Shown: in pieces, positions 44,259 through 53,286 of the stretch
Layout: the number at the start of each line of letters is the position of its first letter
How positions within the stretch are numbered: position 1 is the stretch's first letter
NCBI RefSeq assembly: GCF_036569345.1
Contig: NZ_DATCQT010000018.1
Location: forward strand, 58,800-122,799
Length of the DNA: 64,000 bases
Direction of reading: 5' to 3'
Source: Clostridium_AD sp036569345
GTDB lineage: Bacteria > Bacillota > Clostridia > Clostridiales > Clostridiaceae
Notes under the pieces: model-generated
What the model was told of the DNA's origin: nothing
Databases searched by the model: none
The model's input: the letters and a program-made list of their open reading frames with translations, nothing else
Translations under genes and position numbers: made by a program

Positions 44259-44429
44259 CTAACAATGATTGTTATGATCCATTATACTGAATCCGAAATA
44301 AACAATTCCTCCTCCCACAACAACTATCCACCACCAAAATGGAACTATTACTACTGTTATAATTCCAATGCCTAGGCATACAATTATTACTCCAAATTGC
44401 TTTTGTATATACCTAAAATACCTTCTCAT
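44259..44429 (-). CDS. 56-residue two-helix membrane protein of unknown function
   Basis: Small protein with a basic N-terminus (MRRYFRYIQKQ) and two hydrophobic segments, FGVIIVCLGIGIITVVIVPF and WWIVVVGGGIVYFGFSI, ending DHNNHC. The ATG at 44429 has GAGGGG eight bases upstream; an upstream TTG is a poorer choice. It lies between thiN and spoVM, 43 bases from the latter, so it may be expressed with spoVM during sporulation. I do not recognise a named family. Confidence 0.75.
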   Translation of the reverse strand: MRRYFRYIQKQFGVIIVCLGIGIITVVIVPFWWWIVVVGGGIVYFGFSIMDHNNHC

Positions 44430-44497
44430 AAGTCGTTCCCCTCTCAAAGTATTTCAATATCATTATATGATTTACATTCAATAATGTTACTAAAAAT

Positions 44498-44544
44498 AAA
44501 GAACTATTTTTTTATTGAGGTCATCAATAAAAAAATAGTTCTTT
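44498..44544 (-). terminator. terminator after thiN
   Basis: A perfect 21-bp inverted repeat (aaagaactatttttttattga as the plus-strand arm, 44498-44518, with 44524-44544) and a five-base loop, followed on the minus strand by ATTTTTAG. It ends the long yicC-to-thiN operon. Confidence 0.85.
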
Positions 44545-44552
44545 TATGAATA

Positions 44553-45188
44553 TTAATCTGATGCTAATATTATCATCAGCGTTCCAGATTCAAATGTAAT
44601 CTCAACGAGTGGCGTCGCAAACTCATTTGAAGTAGTTATACCTTGGCCAATCTTTAAATTGTAATTATTTAAAGAATATTTTGCACCCTCAATAGTTAAT
44701 CCTTTTACTTCATCACCATATGATTGTAATGAAAAAATCTCACCGATAACGCCATTTAATGAAGTGGAGGAATTGATTAACCTAATATTGTTATTTGCAT
44801 CCTTGATACATGCATTAACACCATTTTCCAAACAAATATTAATCATTCCAATACTAGAAAGCAAATGATCAACCCTGCTTCCAGTGCATCCTAATAATAC
44901 TATTTCACTTGGTTTCATATCTATCGCTTTTCTAACTGCAATTTCGGTATCCGTAAAATCCTTTTCTGCTGGATAAATATCTATTTCACAATTGTTTTCT
45001 TTGAAATATTCCAATACCTTTTTATCAATGGAATCAAAATCACCTACAAGTAAATGAGGTTTTATATTATATTTATATAAGCAATTACCCCCACTATCCA
45101 CTCCAATTAAAAATGAATCCCTAGTAATTTCATCATTAAGTAATTCCTTTGAGGGTGGATTTCCTCCTGATATTATTACCACTTTCAT
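44553..45188 (-). CDS. thiN: thiamine pyrophosphokinase
   Basis: Makes thiamine diphosphate from thiamine and ATP. The N-terminal GVDSGGNCLYKYNIKPHLLVGDFDSID, EKDFTDTEIAVRKA, GCTGSRVDHLLSS and the C-terminal beta sandwich (GDEVKGLTIEGAKYSL, GQGITTSNEF) are diagnostic. It is 211 residues. Its ATG follows the rpe stop with no gap, so it is probably translated by coupling. ThiN serves transketolase, which acts on the product of rpe. Confidence 0.95.
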   Translation of the reverse strand: MKVVIISGGNPPSKELLNDEITRDSFLIGVDSGGNCLYKYNIKPHLLVGDFDSIDKKVLEYFKENNCEIDIYPAEKDFTDTEIAVRKAIDMKPSEIVLLGCTGSRVDHLLSSIGMINICLENGVNACIKDANNNIRLINSSTSLNGVIGEIFSLQSYGDEVKGLTIEGAKYSLNNYNLKIGQGITTSNEFATPLVEITFESGTLMIILASD

Positions 45189-45839
45189 TTAAAGACCAAC
45201 CCTTAAACTTTTTATATTTTTTTCTATTTCACCATTCTTAAATATAGCTGATCCAGCCACAATAACATTAGCGCCACTATTCACAACTTTTCTAATATTA
45301 ACCTCATCAATACCACCATCTACCTGAATCATAATTTCTTTATTATACTTATCTGCAAGAGTTCTAACTTCTTTAATTTTGTCCAAACTATATTCAATAA
45401 ATTTTTGGCCCCCAAACCCAGGGTTTACTGACATAATTAGTATCATATCAAGATTACTTACTAGATGTTTAATGGAGTCTACAGGTGTAGCGGGATTTAA
45501 TGCAACCCCAACTTTTACACCTAGACTTTTGATGAAATTAACAGTCCTATCAATATGCCTATCAGTTTCATAATGAACAGTTATAATATCCGCTCCAGCT
45601 TTTGCAAAGTCTTCTACATATCTTGAGGGCTCCTCTATCATAAGATGAACATCAAATGGCAATTTTGTTAATTTCCTAATACTATTAATGATTGGAATAC
45701 CGAAAGAAATATTTGGTACAAACATGCCATCCATTACATCAATATGAATCATATCAGCACCGCACGTTTCTAATTCCTTAATATGTTCTCCTAGTCTTGA
45801 AAAATCCGCTGACAATATAGATGGTGATATTTTTATCAT
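45189..45839 (-). CDS. rpe: ribulose-phosphate 3-epimerase
   Basis: Pentose phosphate pathway epimerase, TIM barrel, 216 residues. The motifs ISPSILSADFSRL, HIDVMDGMFVPNIS, VHLMIEEPSRY, MSVNPGFGGQKFI and VDGGIDEVNI are complete. It overlaps rsgA by four bases (ATGA) and abuts thiN. The rsgA-rpe-thiN order is conserved in Gram-positives. Confidence 0.97.
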   Translation of the reverse strand: MIKISPSILSADFSRLGEHIKELETCGADMIHIDVMDGMFVPNISFGIPIINSIRKLTKLPFDVHLMIEEPSRYVEDFAKAGADIITVHYETDRHIDRTVNFIKSLGVKVGVALNPATPVDSIKHLVSNLDMILIMSVNPGFGGQKFIEYSLDKIKEVRTLADKYNKEIMIQVDGGIDEVNIRKVVNSGANVIVAGSAIFKNGEIEKNIKSLRVGL

Positions 45840-46705
45840 TTTTTATTCCCCCTAGCAATAATTTCTTCTAGTGTTTTTATATAAAATTTATATCTATCCT
45901 TGTATATTTCATTAGCTTCTACCGCCTGCTTAACTCCACAGTTAGGTTCTTTATTGTGCATACAATTAGAAAACCTACATTCACATCTATGTTTTTCAAA
46001 TTCCGGGAAACAATATTGTAGTTGTTCTTTCTCTATAAAGTCTAAACTTAATGAAGAAAATCCTGGAGTATCCAGCAGAAATCCTTCTTCATATTCAATA
46101 AGTTCACTGTGCCGAGTTGTGTGCTTACCTTTCTGAGATTTTTTACTTATGTCTCCAGTTTTCATAGCTTCTCTTCCAAGTAAACTATTAAGTATAGTTG
46201 ACTTTCCAACTCCAGATGGTCCACAAAAAACAGTAATATTATCTTTTATTCTTGTCTTAAGCTCCACTAGGCCTTGACCCTCTTTTGCTTTTAGAAATAC
46301 CAAATCACAGCCAACGCTTTTTAATTCTTTAATAAGCTCTTCATCTACTTCAGAAACTAAATCTAGCTTATTTAAACAAAGAACTATATTTAACCTATAA
46401 TGTTCACAAAGGACTAGAAATTTATTTAGGAGTTCCATATTTAAATCAGGTTTTTTAAAGGCAAAAACTACAAAAGCTTGAGTAACATTAGCAACTACTG
46501 GTCGTATCATCTCTGTATCTCTTGCAAAAATTTTTTCTATCACGCCTTTGGTAATATCTGATTCTAATGTTATCTCCACTTTATCACCAATAACAGGGGA
46601 AAGCCCAGTATACCTAAACTTCCCTCTTGCCTTACATTCTATGACTTTGTCCCCAACTTTCACAAAATATAGTCCACCTATACCTTTTATAATTACTCCT
46701 TGCAT
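45836..46705 (-). CDS. rsgA: ribosome small-subunit GTPase RsgA
   Basis: Late 30S assembly GTPase, circularly permuted. An OB fold at the N-terminus is followed by G4 NKLD, G1 GPSGVGKSTILNSLLG and G3 DTPGF, then a zinc finger (CRFSNCMHNKEPNCGV). I start at the ATG at 46705 (289 residues), with GAAGGA a few bases upstream; the longer frame has no Shine-Dalgarno site. It overlaps rpe by four bases. Confidence 0.95.
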   Translation of the reverse strand: MQGVIIKGIGGLYFVKVGDKVIECKARGKFRYTGLSPVIGDKVEITLESDITKGVIEKIFARDTEMIRPVVANVTQAFVVFAFKKPDLNMELLNKFLVLCEHYRLNIVLCLNKLDLVSEVDEELIKELKSVGCDLVFLKAKEGQGLVELKTRIKDNITVFCGPSGVGKSTILNSLLGREAMKTGDISKKSQKGKHTTRHSELIEYEEGFLLDTPGFSSLSLDFIEKEQLQYCFPEFEKHRCECRFSNCMHNKEPNCGVKQAVEANEIYKDRYKFYIKTLEEIIARGNKK

Positions 46706-46767
46706 ATATCCTTCACCATTTACCTTTAACATTATTTTATATGTTATAATTATTTGTTTTTAAATCT

Positions 46768-48654
46768 TTATTGTGCTGGTGGTACAACTGCGGTAGAAGC
46801 CTTACTAGTTAAGGTTATAGTATCCCCCACATTGGCCTTTGTTCCTGGGGTTTTATCTTGTGTTTGAACGATATCCTCATCATTTCCAGGAGCATTTAAA
46901 CTTATATTAGAGTTTGCAGCTAAATCTTTTGCTTGCTTAACAGTTTTCCCCCTAAAGTCTGGAACATTAAATTGCTCTTTTACAGGCTCCTTGTACTTGT
47001 AATAGCTAACGCCTACAGAATTGCCTTGATTAACAGCTGTATTTACATCAGTAGTTTGACTGAAAATTTTACCATCCTGTGATTTATCATTGGTTGATAC
47101 TTCTGTTTTATTACCTAAAAGTAAATTCGCATTTTGCAATATTACTTGTGCTTCATTTATAGTCAAGCCATTTAGATTTGGCACCTTCGTTTCTTTAACT
47201 TCTACTCCCTTACTTATTACCAAGTTTACTTTATCACCTTTTTTAACTAAACTATCTTGACCTGGATCTTGACTTATTACTATACCACTAGCAATGGAAT
47301 CACTAAACGCCTCAGTAACATTACCGAGTACCAACCCATTTTGCTGGATAATAGATTTGGCCGAAATTTGATCAAACCCCTCAACTGACGGAACTTTTAA
47401 ACTCTCTAGTCCCTTGCTCACTCTAACTCTAACTTCAGAATTAGCTTTCACTTCTGTTCCTTCATCAGGAAAACATACTATGACTGTGCCTACTGGTTCC
47501 TCACTATTTACTTGTCCAACCTCTACAAAATTTAACCCCTGCGCTTTAACTAATTTTTCTGCTGCTACCTTATCAATTCCTATAATTTTAGGCACCAATA
47601 TCTGAGTTGTAGCTTTGGTATTTCCAAGATTGTTTTTATAAATGAGACCTAACACACTCAATAAAGCAATCAATAAGATTATTGCAACAGATACTATTAT
47701 CTTTGTTTTATTTTTCTTATTGATTTTATTTTTTGGTTCTTTTGCCACTTCTTCTTTTTCATAGTCATCTACATTTACAGCTTCCATAACTCTAGTGTAT
47801 TCATTTTCCATGGTATTTGTTGCAATAGCATAAGAACTATTATTTTGTATCCTCTGCAAATCTAAAAACATCTCTTTTGCAGTCTGATACCTCTTTATTG
47901 GTTCTTTCTCCATTGCTTTTAATATTAATTTGTTTAAATTATCAGGAACATTGGCATTTATTTGATTAGGTGGCACAACAGGTTCTTGTATATGTTTTAA
48001 GGCCACCGATACGGGGCTTTCTGCGTCGTATGGAACTCTCCCTGTAACCATCTCATAAAGTACTATTCCAAAAGAATAAATGTCAGTTCTACAATCTACA
48101 AAACTTGCTTTTGCTTGTTCTGGTGAAAAATAATGAGCTGAACCCATCACTGTGCTAGTGTTAGTTATAGTTACTGAACTTGCAGCTTTTGCAATACCAA
48201 AATCCGTAACTTTAACTGTTCCATCTTCAGTCACTAAAATATTATGAGGTTTTATATCCCTATGTATAATGTTATTCTTATGAGCACACTCAAGTGCTTT
48301 TGCAATTTGCATACCATAGTCTATAACCTGACTGAAATCCATACTACCATTTTCCACTATAATTTCCTTTAATGTTTTTCCTTTTATATATTCCATTACG
48401 ATATAATTTATATCTCCCTCGTGACCAACATCATAAATATTAACTATATTATTTGATGAAAGACTAGCTACGGATGAAGCTTCTTTTTTGAATTTGTCCA
48501 TAAAATCTATATTATTTGAAAATTCTTCTTTTAATATTTTTACAGCAACATAACGATTGAGTAAACGGCATTTAGCTTTATAAACTATTGCCATTCCACC
48601 TTCTCCAATTTTTTCAAGGAGTTCGTATCTACTCCCGAGTACCGTTCCTATCAT
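46768..48654 (-). CDS. prkC: PASTA-domain Ser/Thr kinase PrkC (Stk)
   Basis: Membrane eukaryotic-type kinase that senses peptidoglycan fragments or lipid II and acts in germination and wall control. The kinase domain (about 10-270) has GEGGMAIVYKA, HRDIKPHNIL and DFGIAKA; one membrane segment lies at about 320-340; four PASTA repeats follow to the C-terminus (beginning VPKIIG, VPSVEG, VPNLNG, VPDFRG). I start at the ATG at 48654 (628 residues) with AAGGAG nine bases upstream, inside the end of prpC. The overlap predicts coupled translation with the phosphatase. Confidence 0.96.
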   Translation of the reverse strand: MIGTVLGSRYELLEKIGEGGMAIVYKAKCRLLNRYVAVKILKEEFSNNIDFMDKFKKEASSVASLSSNNIVNIYDVGHEGDINYIVMEYIKGKTLKEIIVENGSMDFSQVIDYGMQIAKALECAHKNNIIHRDIKPHNILVTEDGTVKVTDFGIAKAASSVTITNTSTVMGSAHYFSPEQAKASFVDCRTDIYSFGIVLYEMVTGRVPYDAESPVSVALKHIQEPVVPPNQINANVPDNLNKLILKAMEKEPIKRYQTAKEMFLDLQRIQNNSSYAIATNTMENEYTRVMEAVNVDDYEKEEVAKEPKNKINKKNKTKIIVSVAIILLIALLSVLGLIYKNNLGNTKATTQILVPKIIGIDKVAAEKLVKAQGLNFVEVGQVNSEEPVGTVIVCFPDEGTEVKANSEVRVRVSKGLESLKVPSVEGFDQISAKSIIQQNGLVLGNVTEAFSDSIASGIVISQDPGQDSLVKKGDKVNLVISKGVEVKETKVPNLNGLTINEAQVILQNANLLLGNKTEVSTNDKSQDGKIFSQTTDVNTAVNQGNSVGVSYYKYKEPVKEQFNVPDFRGKTVKQAKDLAANSNISLNAPGNDEDIVQTQDKTPGTKANVGDTITLTSKASTAVVPPAQ

Positions 48655-49375
48655 CTCTGCACGCTCCTTCAAATACGATAACTGATATGTTATCGCGGCC
48701 ACCCTTAGATTTGCTTAGTTCCACTAACATTTTACAGCTTGAATCATTGTCATTTTCAATAATAATATCATACATTTCAGAATAAGTCACATCATTAGTA
48801 AGACCGTCTGTGCACAGGATACATTTGATTATATTAGTCAAATCCACATCGAATAAATCAACTTCTACTACCTCATTTGTTCCAAGTGCCCTTGTAATAA
48901 TATTTTTATTTGGATGATTTCTAGCTTTTTCTTCAGTTATAGAACCATTATCTAAAAGCTGCTGCACTAGAGAATGGTCCCTTGTAACTTTTAATAATTT
49001 ATTATTATTATCTATAATATAGCAACTACTATCGCCTACATTTGCAACAACCATTTGATTTTGTTTTCTTAAACAAATGGTTATAGTTGTGCCCATTCCC
49101 TTAAGTGAATCACTCTGGCTCGCCAAATCATAAATTTCCTTATTTGCACATTTTATTCCTTCTGAAAGCACTTCTTTTAAATCTAAACCCTGGTTATTTT
49201 CCTTTATATATTCCATTATAACCTTAATTGCAAGCTCACTAGCAACCTCTCCTGCATTATGCCCCCCCATACCATCTGCTACAGCATAAATGTCAAAATC
49301 ACTGGATTCAAAATAACCTACAGAGTCTTCATTTGTTTTTCTAATATTTCCAACATCTGATAAAACCCCAAGCAT
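48629..49375 (-). CDS. prpC: PP2C-type Ser/Thr phosphatase PrpC (Stp)
   Basis: Metal-dependent phosphatase of 248 residues that reverses PrkC phosphorylation. The PP2C motifs SDVGNIRKTNEDS, VADGMGGHNAGE, VGDSSCYI, CTDGLTND and GGRDNISVIV are all present. It overlaps prkC by 26 bases and follows rlmN by 12. Confidence 0.96.
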   Translation of the reverse strand: MLGVLSDVGNIRKTNEDSVGYFESSDFDIYAVADGMGGHNAGEVASELAIKVIMEYIKENNQGLDLKEVLSEGIKCANKEIYDLASQSDSLKGMGTTITICLRKQNQMVVANVGDSSCYIIDNNNKLLKVTRDHSLVQQLLDNGSITEEKARNHPNKNIITRALGTNEVVEVDLFDVDLTNIIKCILCTDGLTNDVTYSEMYDIIIENDNDSSCKMLVELSKSKGGRDNISVIVFEGACRDDRNGTRE

Positions 49376-49387
49376 TGTTACGCCCCC

Positions 49388-50425
49388 TTATTTAAGTTTT
49401 TCACTTTTAATATAGCTTCTTCTAAGTTGTCCACATGCCGCGTTAATATCTAGTCCCATTTCGCGCCTTATTGTTACCTGAATATTGTTAGTTTCAAGTA
49501 CTCTCCTAAATTCATCAACATCATTATTTGGAGATCTTTTTAATTCATTCTCTTTTATCTCATTAATTGGAATTAAGTTAACATGACATAACATGCCCTT
49601 TAATAATTCACTTAATTTTTCTGCATCTTGCGTACTATCATTAAGACCCTTCACAAGAGCGTATTCAAATGTTATTCTCCTATTAGTTTTATTTGTGTAG
49701 TAATTAGCAATATCTATAATCTCTGTAATTGAATATTTATTTGCAATCGGCATACTTTTCATTCTAATTTCATCCGTAGGTGCATGAAGTGAAATTGCTA
49801 ATGTTGTTTGCAAGTTAATATCAGCAAATTCTTTGATTTTTGGTACAATACCACAGGTAGAAATAGTTATATGTCTTTGGCCAATATTTAACCCATTCTC
49901 TGCATTCACAACATCAAGAAATTTCATCACATTACAAAAATTATCAAATGGCTCCCCACTACCCATAAGTACTACATTAGAAATTCTTTCCCCAATTAAA
50001 TTCTGTGCTTTCATTATTTGAGACAACATTTCCCCTGTGGTTAAATTTCTAATCAATCCTCCAATGGTAGATGCACAAAATTTACACCCCATCCTACATC
50101 CAACTTGAGTTGATATACAAATAGAATTTCCATGTTTATATTTCATAATAACACATTCAATTAAATTACCGTCTTCCAGTGCAAAGAGGTATTTTCTTGT
50201 ATCGTTTTGTTTTGAAGTATATTCTGAAATTAACTCAGGTATTCCTATGTAAAAATTACTTTGCAACTTCTCTTTTACTCCACGAGGGATATTGCTCATA
50301 TTTTCAAAATCCCAAATATCCTTATAAATCCAGTCTGATACTTGTTTAGCTCTAAATTCACTTTCTCCGTTCGTTTTCATCCATTGTTTTAGTTCTAATA
50401 AATTAAGATCCAATATATTTATCAT
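49388..50425 (-). CDS. rlmN: dual-specificity 23S rRNA/tRNA m2A methyltransferase RlmN
   Basis: Radical SAM methyltransferase for A2503 of 23S rRNA and A37 of some tRNAs. The iron-sulfur motif is in GCRMGCKFCAST, the second methyl-carrying cysteine is in the C-terminal INAACGQLR, and VVLMGSGEPFDN is the SAM-binding GGE-like motif. I start at the ATG at 50425 (345 residues), after AGGTG; a GTG at 50434 overlaps that site. Confidence 0.95.
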   Translation of the reverse strand: MINILDLNLLELKQWMKTNGESEFRAKQVSDWIYKDIWDFENMSNIPRGVKEKLQSNFYIGIPELISEYTSKQNDTRKYLFALEDGNLIECVIMKYKHGNSICISTQVGCRMGCKFCASTIGGLIRNLTTGEMLSQIMKAQNLIGERISNVVLMGSGEPFDNFCNVMKFLDVVNAENGLNIGQRHITISTCGIVPKIKEFADINLQTTLAISLHAPTDEIRMKSMPIANKYSITEIIDIANYYTNKTNRRITFEYALVKGLNDSTQDAEKLSELLKGMLCHVNLIPINEIKENELKRSPNNDVDEFRRVLETNNIQVTIRREMGLDINAACGQLRRSYIKSEKLK

Positions 50426-50456
50426 TTTACACACCTACTATCATTTTATACATATT

Positions 50457-51785
50457 CTAAGACTTTATAATTTTGGCTATAAAAAATCCATCCATGTACT
50501 CATTAGGAAATATAGTAACATATCCTTTATCACTATAGTTAATATTATCAAACTTTCCATAAAATAATGGTTCAACCTTAAACTCAGAATGTTCCTCTAT
50601 AAACCAGTCTATATTACCTTCATTTTCTTCCTTGTTAAGGGTGCAAGTTGAATATACAAGCACTCCACCTTTTTTTAAATATTTCGAAGCATTAACCATT
50701 ATTTGCCTTTGTGTTTCTATTATATTTTTTATATTGCTTATGTGTTTACTCCACTTGATCTCAGGTTTTTTTCTAATAATTCCAAGCCCAGAACAAGGTA
50801 CATCTATAAGTACTCTATCAGCACACTCAAATAAATTCGGATCATAAAGAGTAGCATCATGAGCCTCACAAGTTGTATTTGTAATTCCTATTCTCTTTAA
50901 ATTTTCTTTAATAAGCGATAATTTATTTTCATGTATATCAAAAGCAGAAACGTGTCCCGTATTTCCCATAATTTCTGCAATGTGTGTTGTCTTTCCCCCT
51001 GGTGCACTACAAAGATCCAAGACTTCTAAATTTGGTGTTAGGTCCATAGAAATTGCTGCGAACATTGCAGATTCATCTTGAACCGTAATGTCTCCTTCAT
51101 TAAATAAAAGATTATTCTCTATGTTTTTCCCCTTAATAATTCGTATTGCTACAGGGCTTGCATATCCTTTTTCTATATTATATCCATTTTCTATAAGTTT
51201 TTCCCATATTTCTTTATAAGTTAATTTTAGAAGATTTACTCTAACTGTAACATCAGGCTTATAATTCAATCCTTTAAGAATTTTTTCAGCGCTTTCATAT
51301 CCATATTGCTTTATAAATAGTTTAACTAAAGCCTTAGTGAATGAATACTCAAAACACAGTCTTTCAATATCATCTTTTTCATTATAATACTTAGCCTCAC
51401 TATCTCTAAGATAGCTCCTAAGTACACCGTTAACAAGTTTCGATGCTCCTATATTGCTCATTTTTTTAGTTAAATTTACAGCCTCATTAACTACTGCAAA
51501 ACTTGGAACCTTATCGAGAAACCTAATCTGATAAACTGATATTCTTAGTATATTTAAAACAAAGCTATCAAGTTTATCTATGCCCTTTTTAATATAATTC
51601 ATTAATATTTTATCTATTGTATATTTATATTTTAGCGTGCCATAAACTATTTCTGTAACTAGTGCTTTATCTTTATCATTCAACTCCGATTTATTAAGTT
51701 CTAGTCCTAAAACAATATTCGAATAAGCATTTTCATTTAATACTTTTTCTATAACTATAATCGCTACAAGTCTACTATTATTCAT
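50457..51785 (-). CDS. rsmB: 16S rRNA (cytosine-967-C5) methyltransferase RsmB
   Basis: NusB-like N-terminal domain (about 1-140) joined to a SAM-dependent methyltransferase domain. LDLCSAPGGKTTHIAE is the SAM loop, IDVPCSGLGIIRKKPE holds one active-site cysteine and YSTCTLNKEENE the other. It is 442 residues. It lies between fmt and rlmN, the conserved Gram-positive order. Confidence 0.96.
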   Translation of the reverse strand: MNNSRLVAIIVIEKVLNENAYSNIVLGLELNKSELNDKDKALVTEIVYGTLKYKYTIDKILMNYIKKGIDKLDSFVLNILRISVYQIRFLDKVPSFAVVNEAVNLTKKMSNIGASKLVNGVLRSYLRDSEAKYYNEKDDIERLCFEYSFTKALVKLFIKQYGYESAEKILKGLNYKPDVTVRVNLLKLTYKEIWEKLIENGYNIEKGYASPVAIRIIKGKNIENNLLFNEGDITVQDESAMFAAISMDLTPNLEVLDLCSAPGGKTTHIAEIMGNTGHVSAFDIHENKLSLIKENLKRIGITNTTCEAHDATLYDPNLFECADRVLIDVPCSGLGIIRKKPEIKWSKHISNIKNIIETQRQIMVNASKYLKKGGVLVYSTCTLNKEENEGNIDWFIEEHSEFKVEPLFYGKFDNINYSDKGYVTIFPNEYMDGFFIAKIIKS

Positions 51786-51810
51786 ACTTTTACCTCAATT
51801 TTATATTTGA

Positions 51811-52740
51811 TTATTTTAAAACTACACCTTCATCTATCTTATTTCCTATTATATAATCCTTTACTTTTAAAGGCTTCTTCCCCGGAAATTGTATCTCTTC
51901 AATAAGTAAAACACCACTACCAGTTGATACCTTTAGTCCCTCTTTGGATACCTCTATAATACTACCAATTTTTTTATCTGATATCTCATTTACTTGACTT
52001 GATTTATATATTTTCATTACCCTATTTTCATAGTGAGTATATGCAATTGGCCATGGATTTAGCCCTCTTATGAAATTATGGATATTAGAACTACTTTGCT
52101 CCCAATTAATCATAGCCATTTCTTTACCTAACTTTGGTGCATAGGAACTGGACTCATTTTCTTGTTTAACTGGTTCTATGCTATTATCCACTATACCATT
52201 TATTGTCTTAACTAAAAGCTGTGCGCCTCTACTCATTAGAATGTCGTGCAATTGTCCTGCTGTAATATCGCAAGATAGTTCCACTTCATCAGTTAGTAGT
52301 ATATCCCCTGTATCAAGACCAACATCCATAAACATTGTAGTATTGCCACTCTTAATATTACCATCAATTATGGACCAATTTATAGGAGCAGCCCCTCTAT
52401 ATTTGGGTAGTAATGATGCATGTAAATTTATGCATGCATATTTAGGAATATCCAAGACCTCTTTTGGAAGAATTTGACCAAATGCTACTACCACAATGAA
52501 GTCCGGTTCTAGATTTTTAATTATCCCTATCATTTCCTCATTGTTTCTAAGTTTTAAAGGCTGATATACCGGTATATTACATGATAAAGCTAAAGATTTA
52601 ACTGGTGACATAGCTAAATTTTTACCTCTTCCTTTTGGTCTATCTGGCTGAGTAAAAACAGAAATAACTTCAAATTCATTTATGAGCATCTGAAGTGATG
52701 GTACTGAAAATTCTGGGGTACCCATGAAAATTATCTTCAT
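51811..52740 (-). CDS. fmt: methionyl-tRNA formyltransferase
   Basis: Formylates initiator Met-tRNA with 10-formyltetrahydrofolate. The protein starts MKIIFMGTPEFSVP and has QPDRPKGRG, the catalytic HASLLPKYRGAAPINW region and TGDILL; the C-terminal OB domain binds tRNA. I start at the ATG at 52740 (309 residues), with GAGG nine bases upstream at the end of def. It works in sequence with the upstream def product. Confidence 0.96.
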   Translation of the reverse strand: MKIIFMGTPEFSVPSLQMLINEFEVISVFTQPDRPKGRGKNLAMSPVKSLALSCNIPVYQPLKLRNNEEMIGIIKNLEPDFIVVVAFGQILPKEVLDIPKYACINLHASLLPKYRGAAPINWSIIDGNIKSGNTTMFMDVGLDTGDILLTDEVELSCDITAGQLHDILMSRGAQLLVKTINGIVDNSIEPVKQENESSSYAPKLGKEMAMINWEQSSSNIHNFIRGLNPWPIAYTHYENRVMKIYKSSQVNEISDKKIGSIIEVSKEGLKVSTGSGVLLIEEIQFPGKKPLKVKDYIIGNKIDEGVVLK

Positions 52741-52741
52741 A

Positions 52742-53194
52742 TTACTTTTCCTCACCTTCTATTGCTTTATCTATAAATAACACGCCATCTAAATGATCAA
52801 TTTCATGGCAGAGTGCTCTTGCAAGAAGACCTTCACCCTCAATTACTATCTCCTCGGCCTTTTCATTTAATGCCTTCACTCTTACTTTCTCAGGTCGAGC
52901 TACATTTTTTTGTATGCCTGGTAAACTTAAACAACCTTCATTTGATAATTGGGAACCTTGCATTTCTATAATCTCCGGATTAATAATTGCCATAGGCCCA
53001 TTTCCAATATCAATAACAACTATTCTTTTTAAAATTCCAACCTGAGGTGCCGCAAGACCTATCCCCTTAGAATCATACATAGTTTCCATCATATCTTTAA
53101 TTAGTAATAAAATTCTTTGGTTTATTTCATCTACTACTCTGCCTTTTTTTCTTAAGATGTCATCTCCATAGGTTCTAATTATTCTTATTGCCAT
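52742..53194 (-). CDS. def: peptide deformylase
   Basis: Removes N-formyl groups from nascent proteins. The three motifs GIGLAAPQVG, EGCLSLPG and HEIDHLDG supply the metal site. It is 150 residues, the short class. The ATG follows CAAGGAGGTTAGGGC. A three-unit tandem repeat fills its upstream spacer. Confidence 0.97.
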   Translation of the reverse strand: MAIRIIRTYGDDILRKKGRVVDEINQRILLLIKDMMETMYDSKGIGLAAPQVGILKRIVVIDIGNGPMAIINPEIIEMQGSQLSNEGCLSLPGIQKNVARPEKVRVKALNEKAEEIVIEGEGLLARALCHEIDHLDGVLFIDKAIEGEEK

Positions 53195-53217
53195 GCCCTA
53201 ACCTCCTTGTCATTAAT

Positions 53218-53286
53218 CATCACTTTTAGTGCTGTTAAATCATCACTTTTAGTGCTGTTAAATCATCACTTTCAGTGCTGTTACAT
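53218..53286. repeat. three tandem copies of a 23-bp unit between priA and def
   Basis: Units at 53218-53240, 53241-53263 and 53264-53286. The first two are identical; the third differs by two bases and includes the priA stop codon. Each contains cact-ttt-agtg, so each transcript copy can form a tiny hairpin. Confidence 0.9.
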
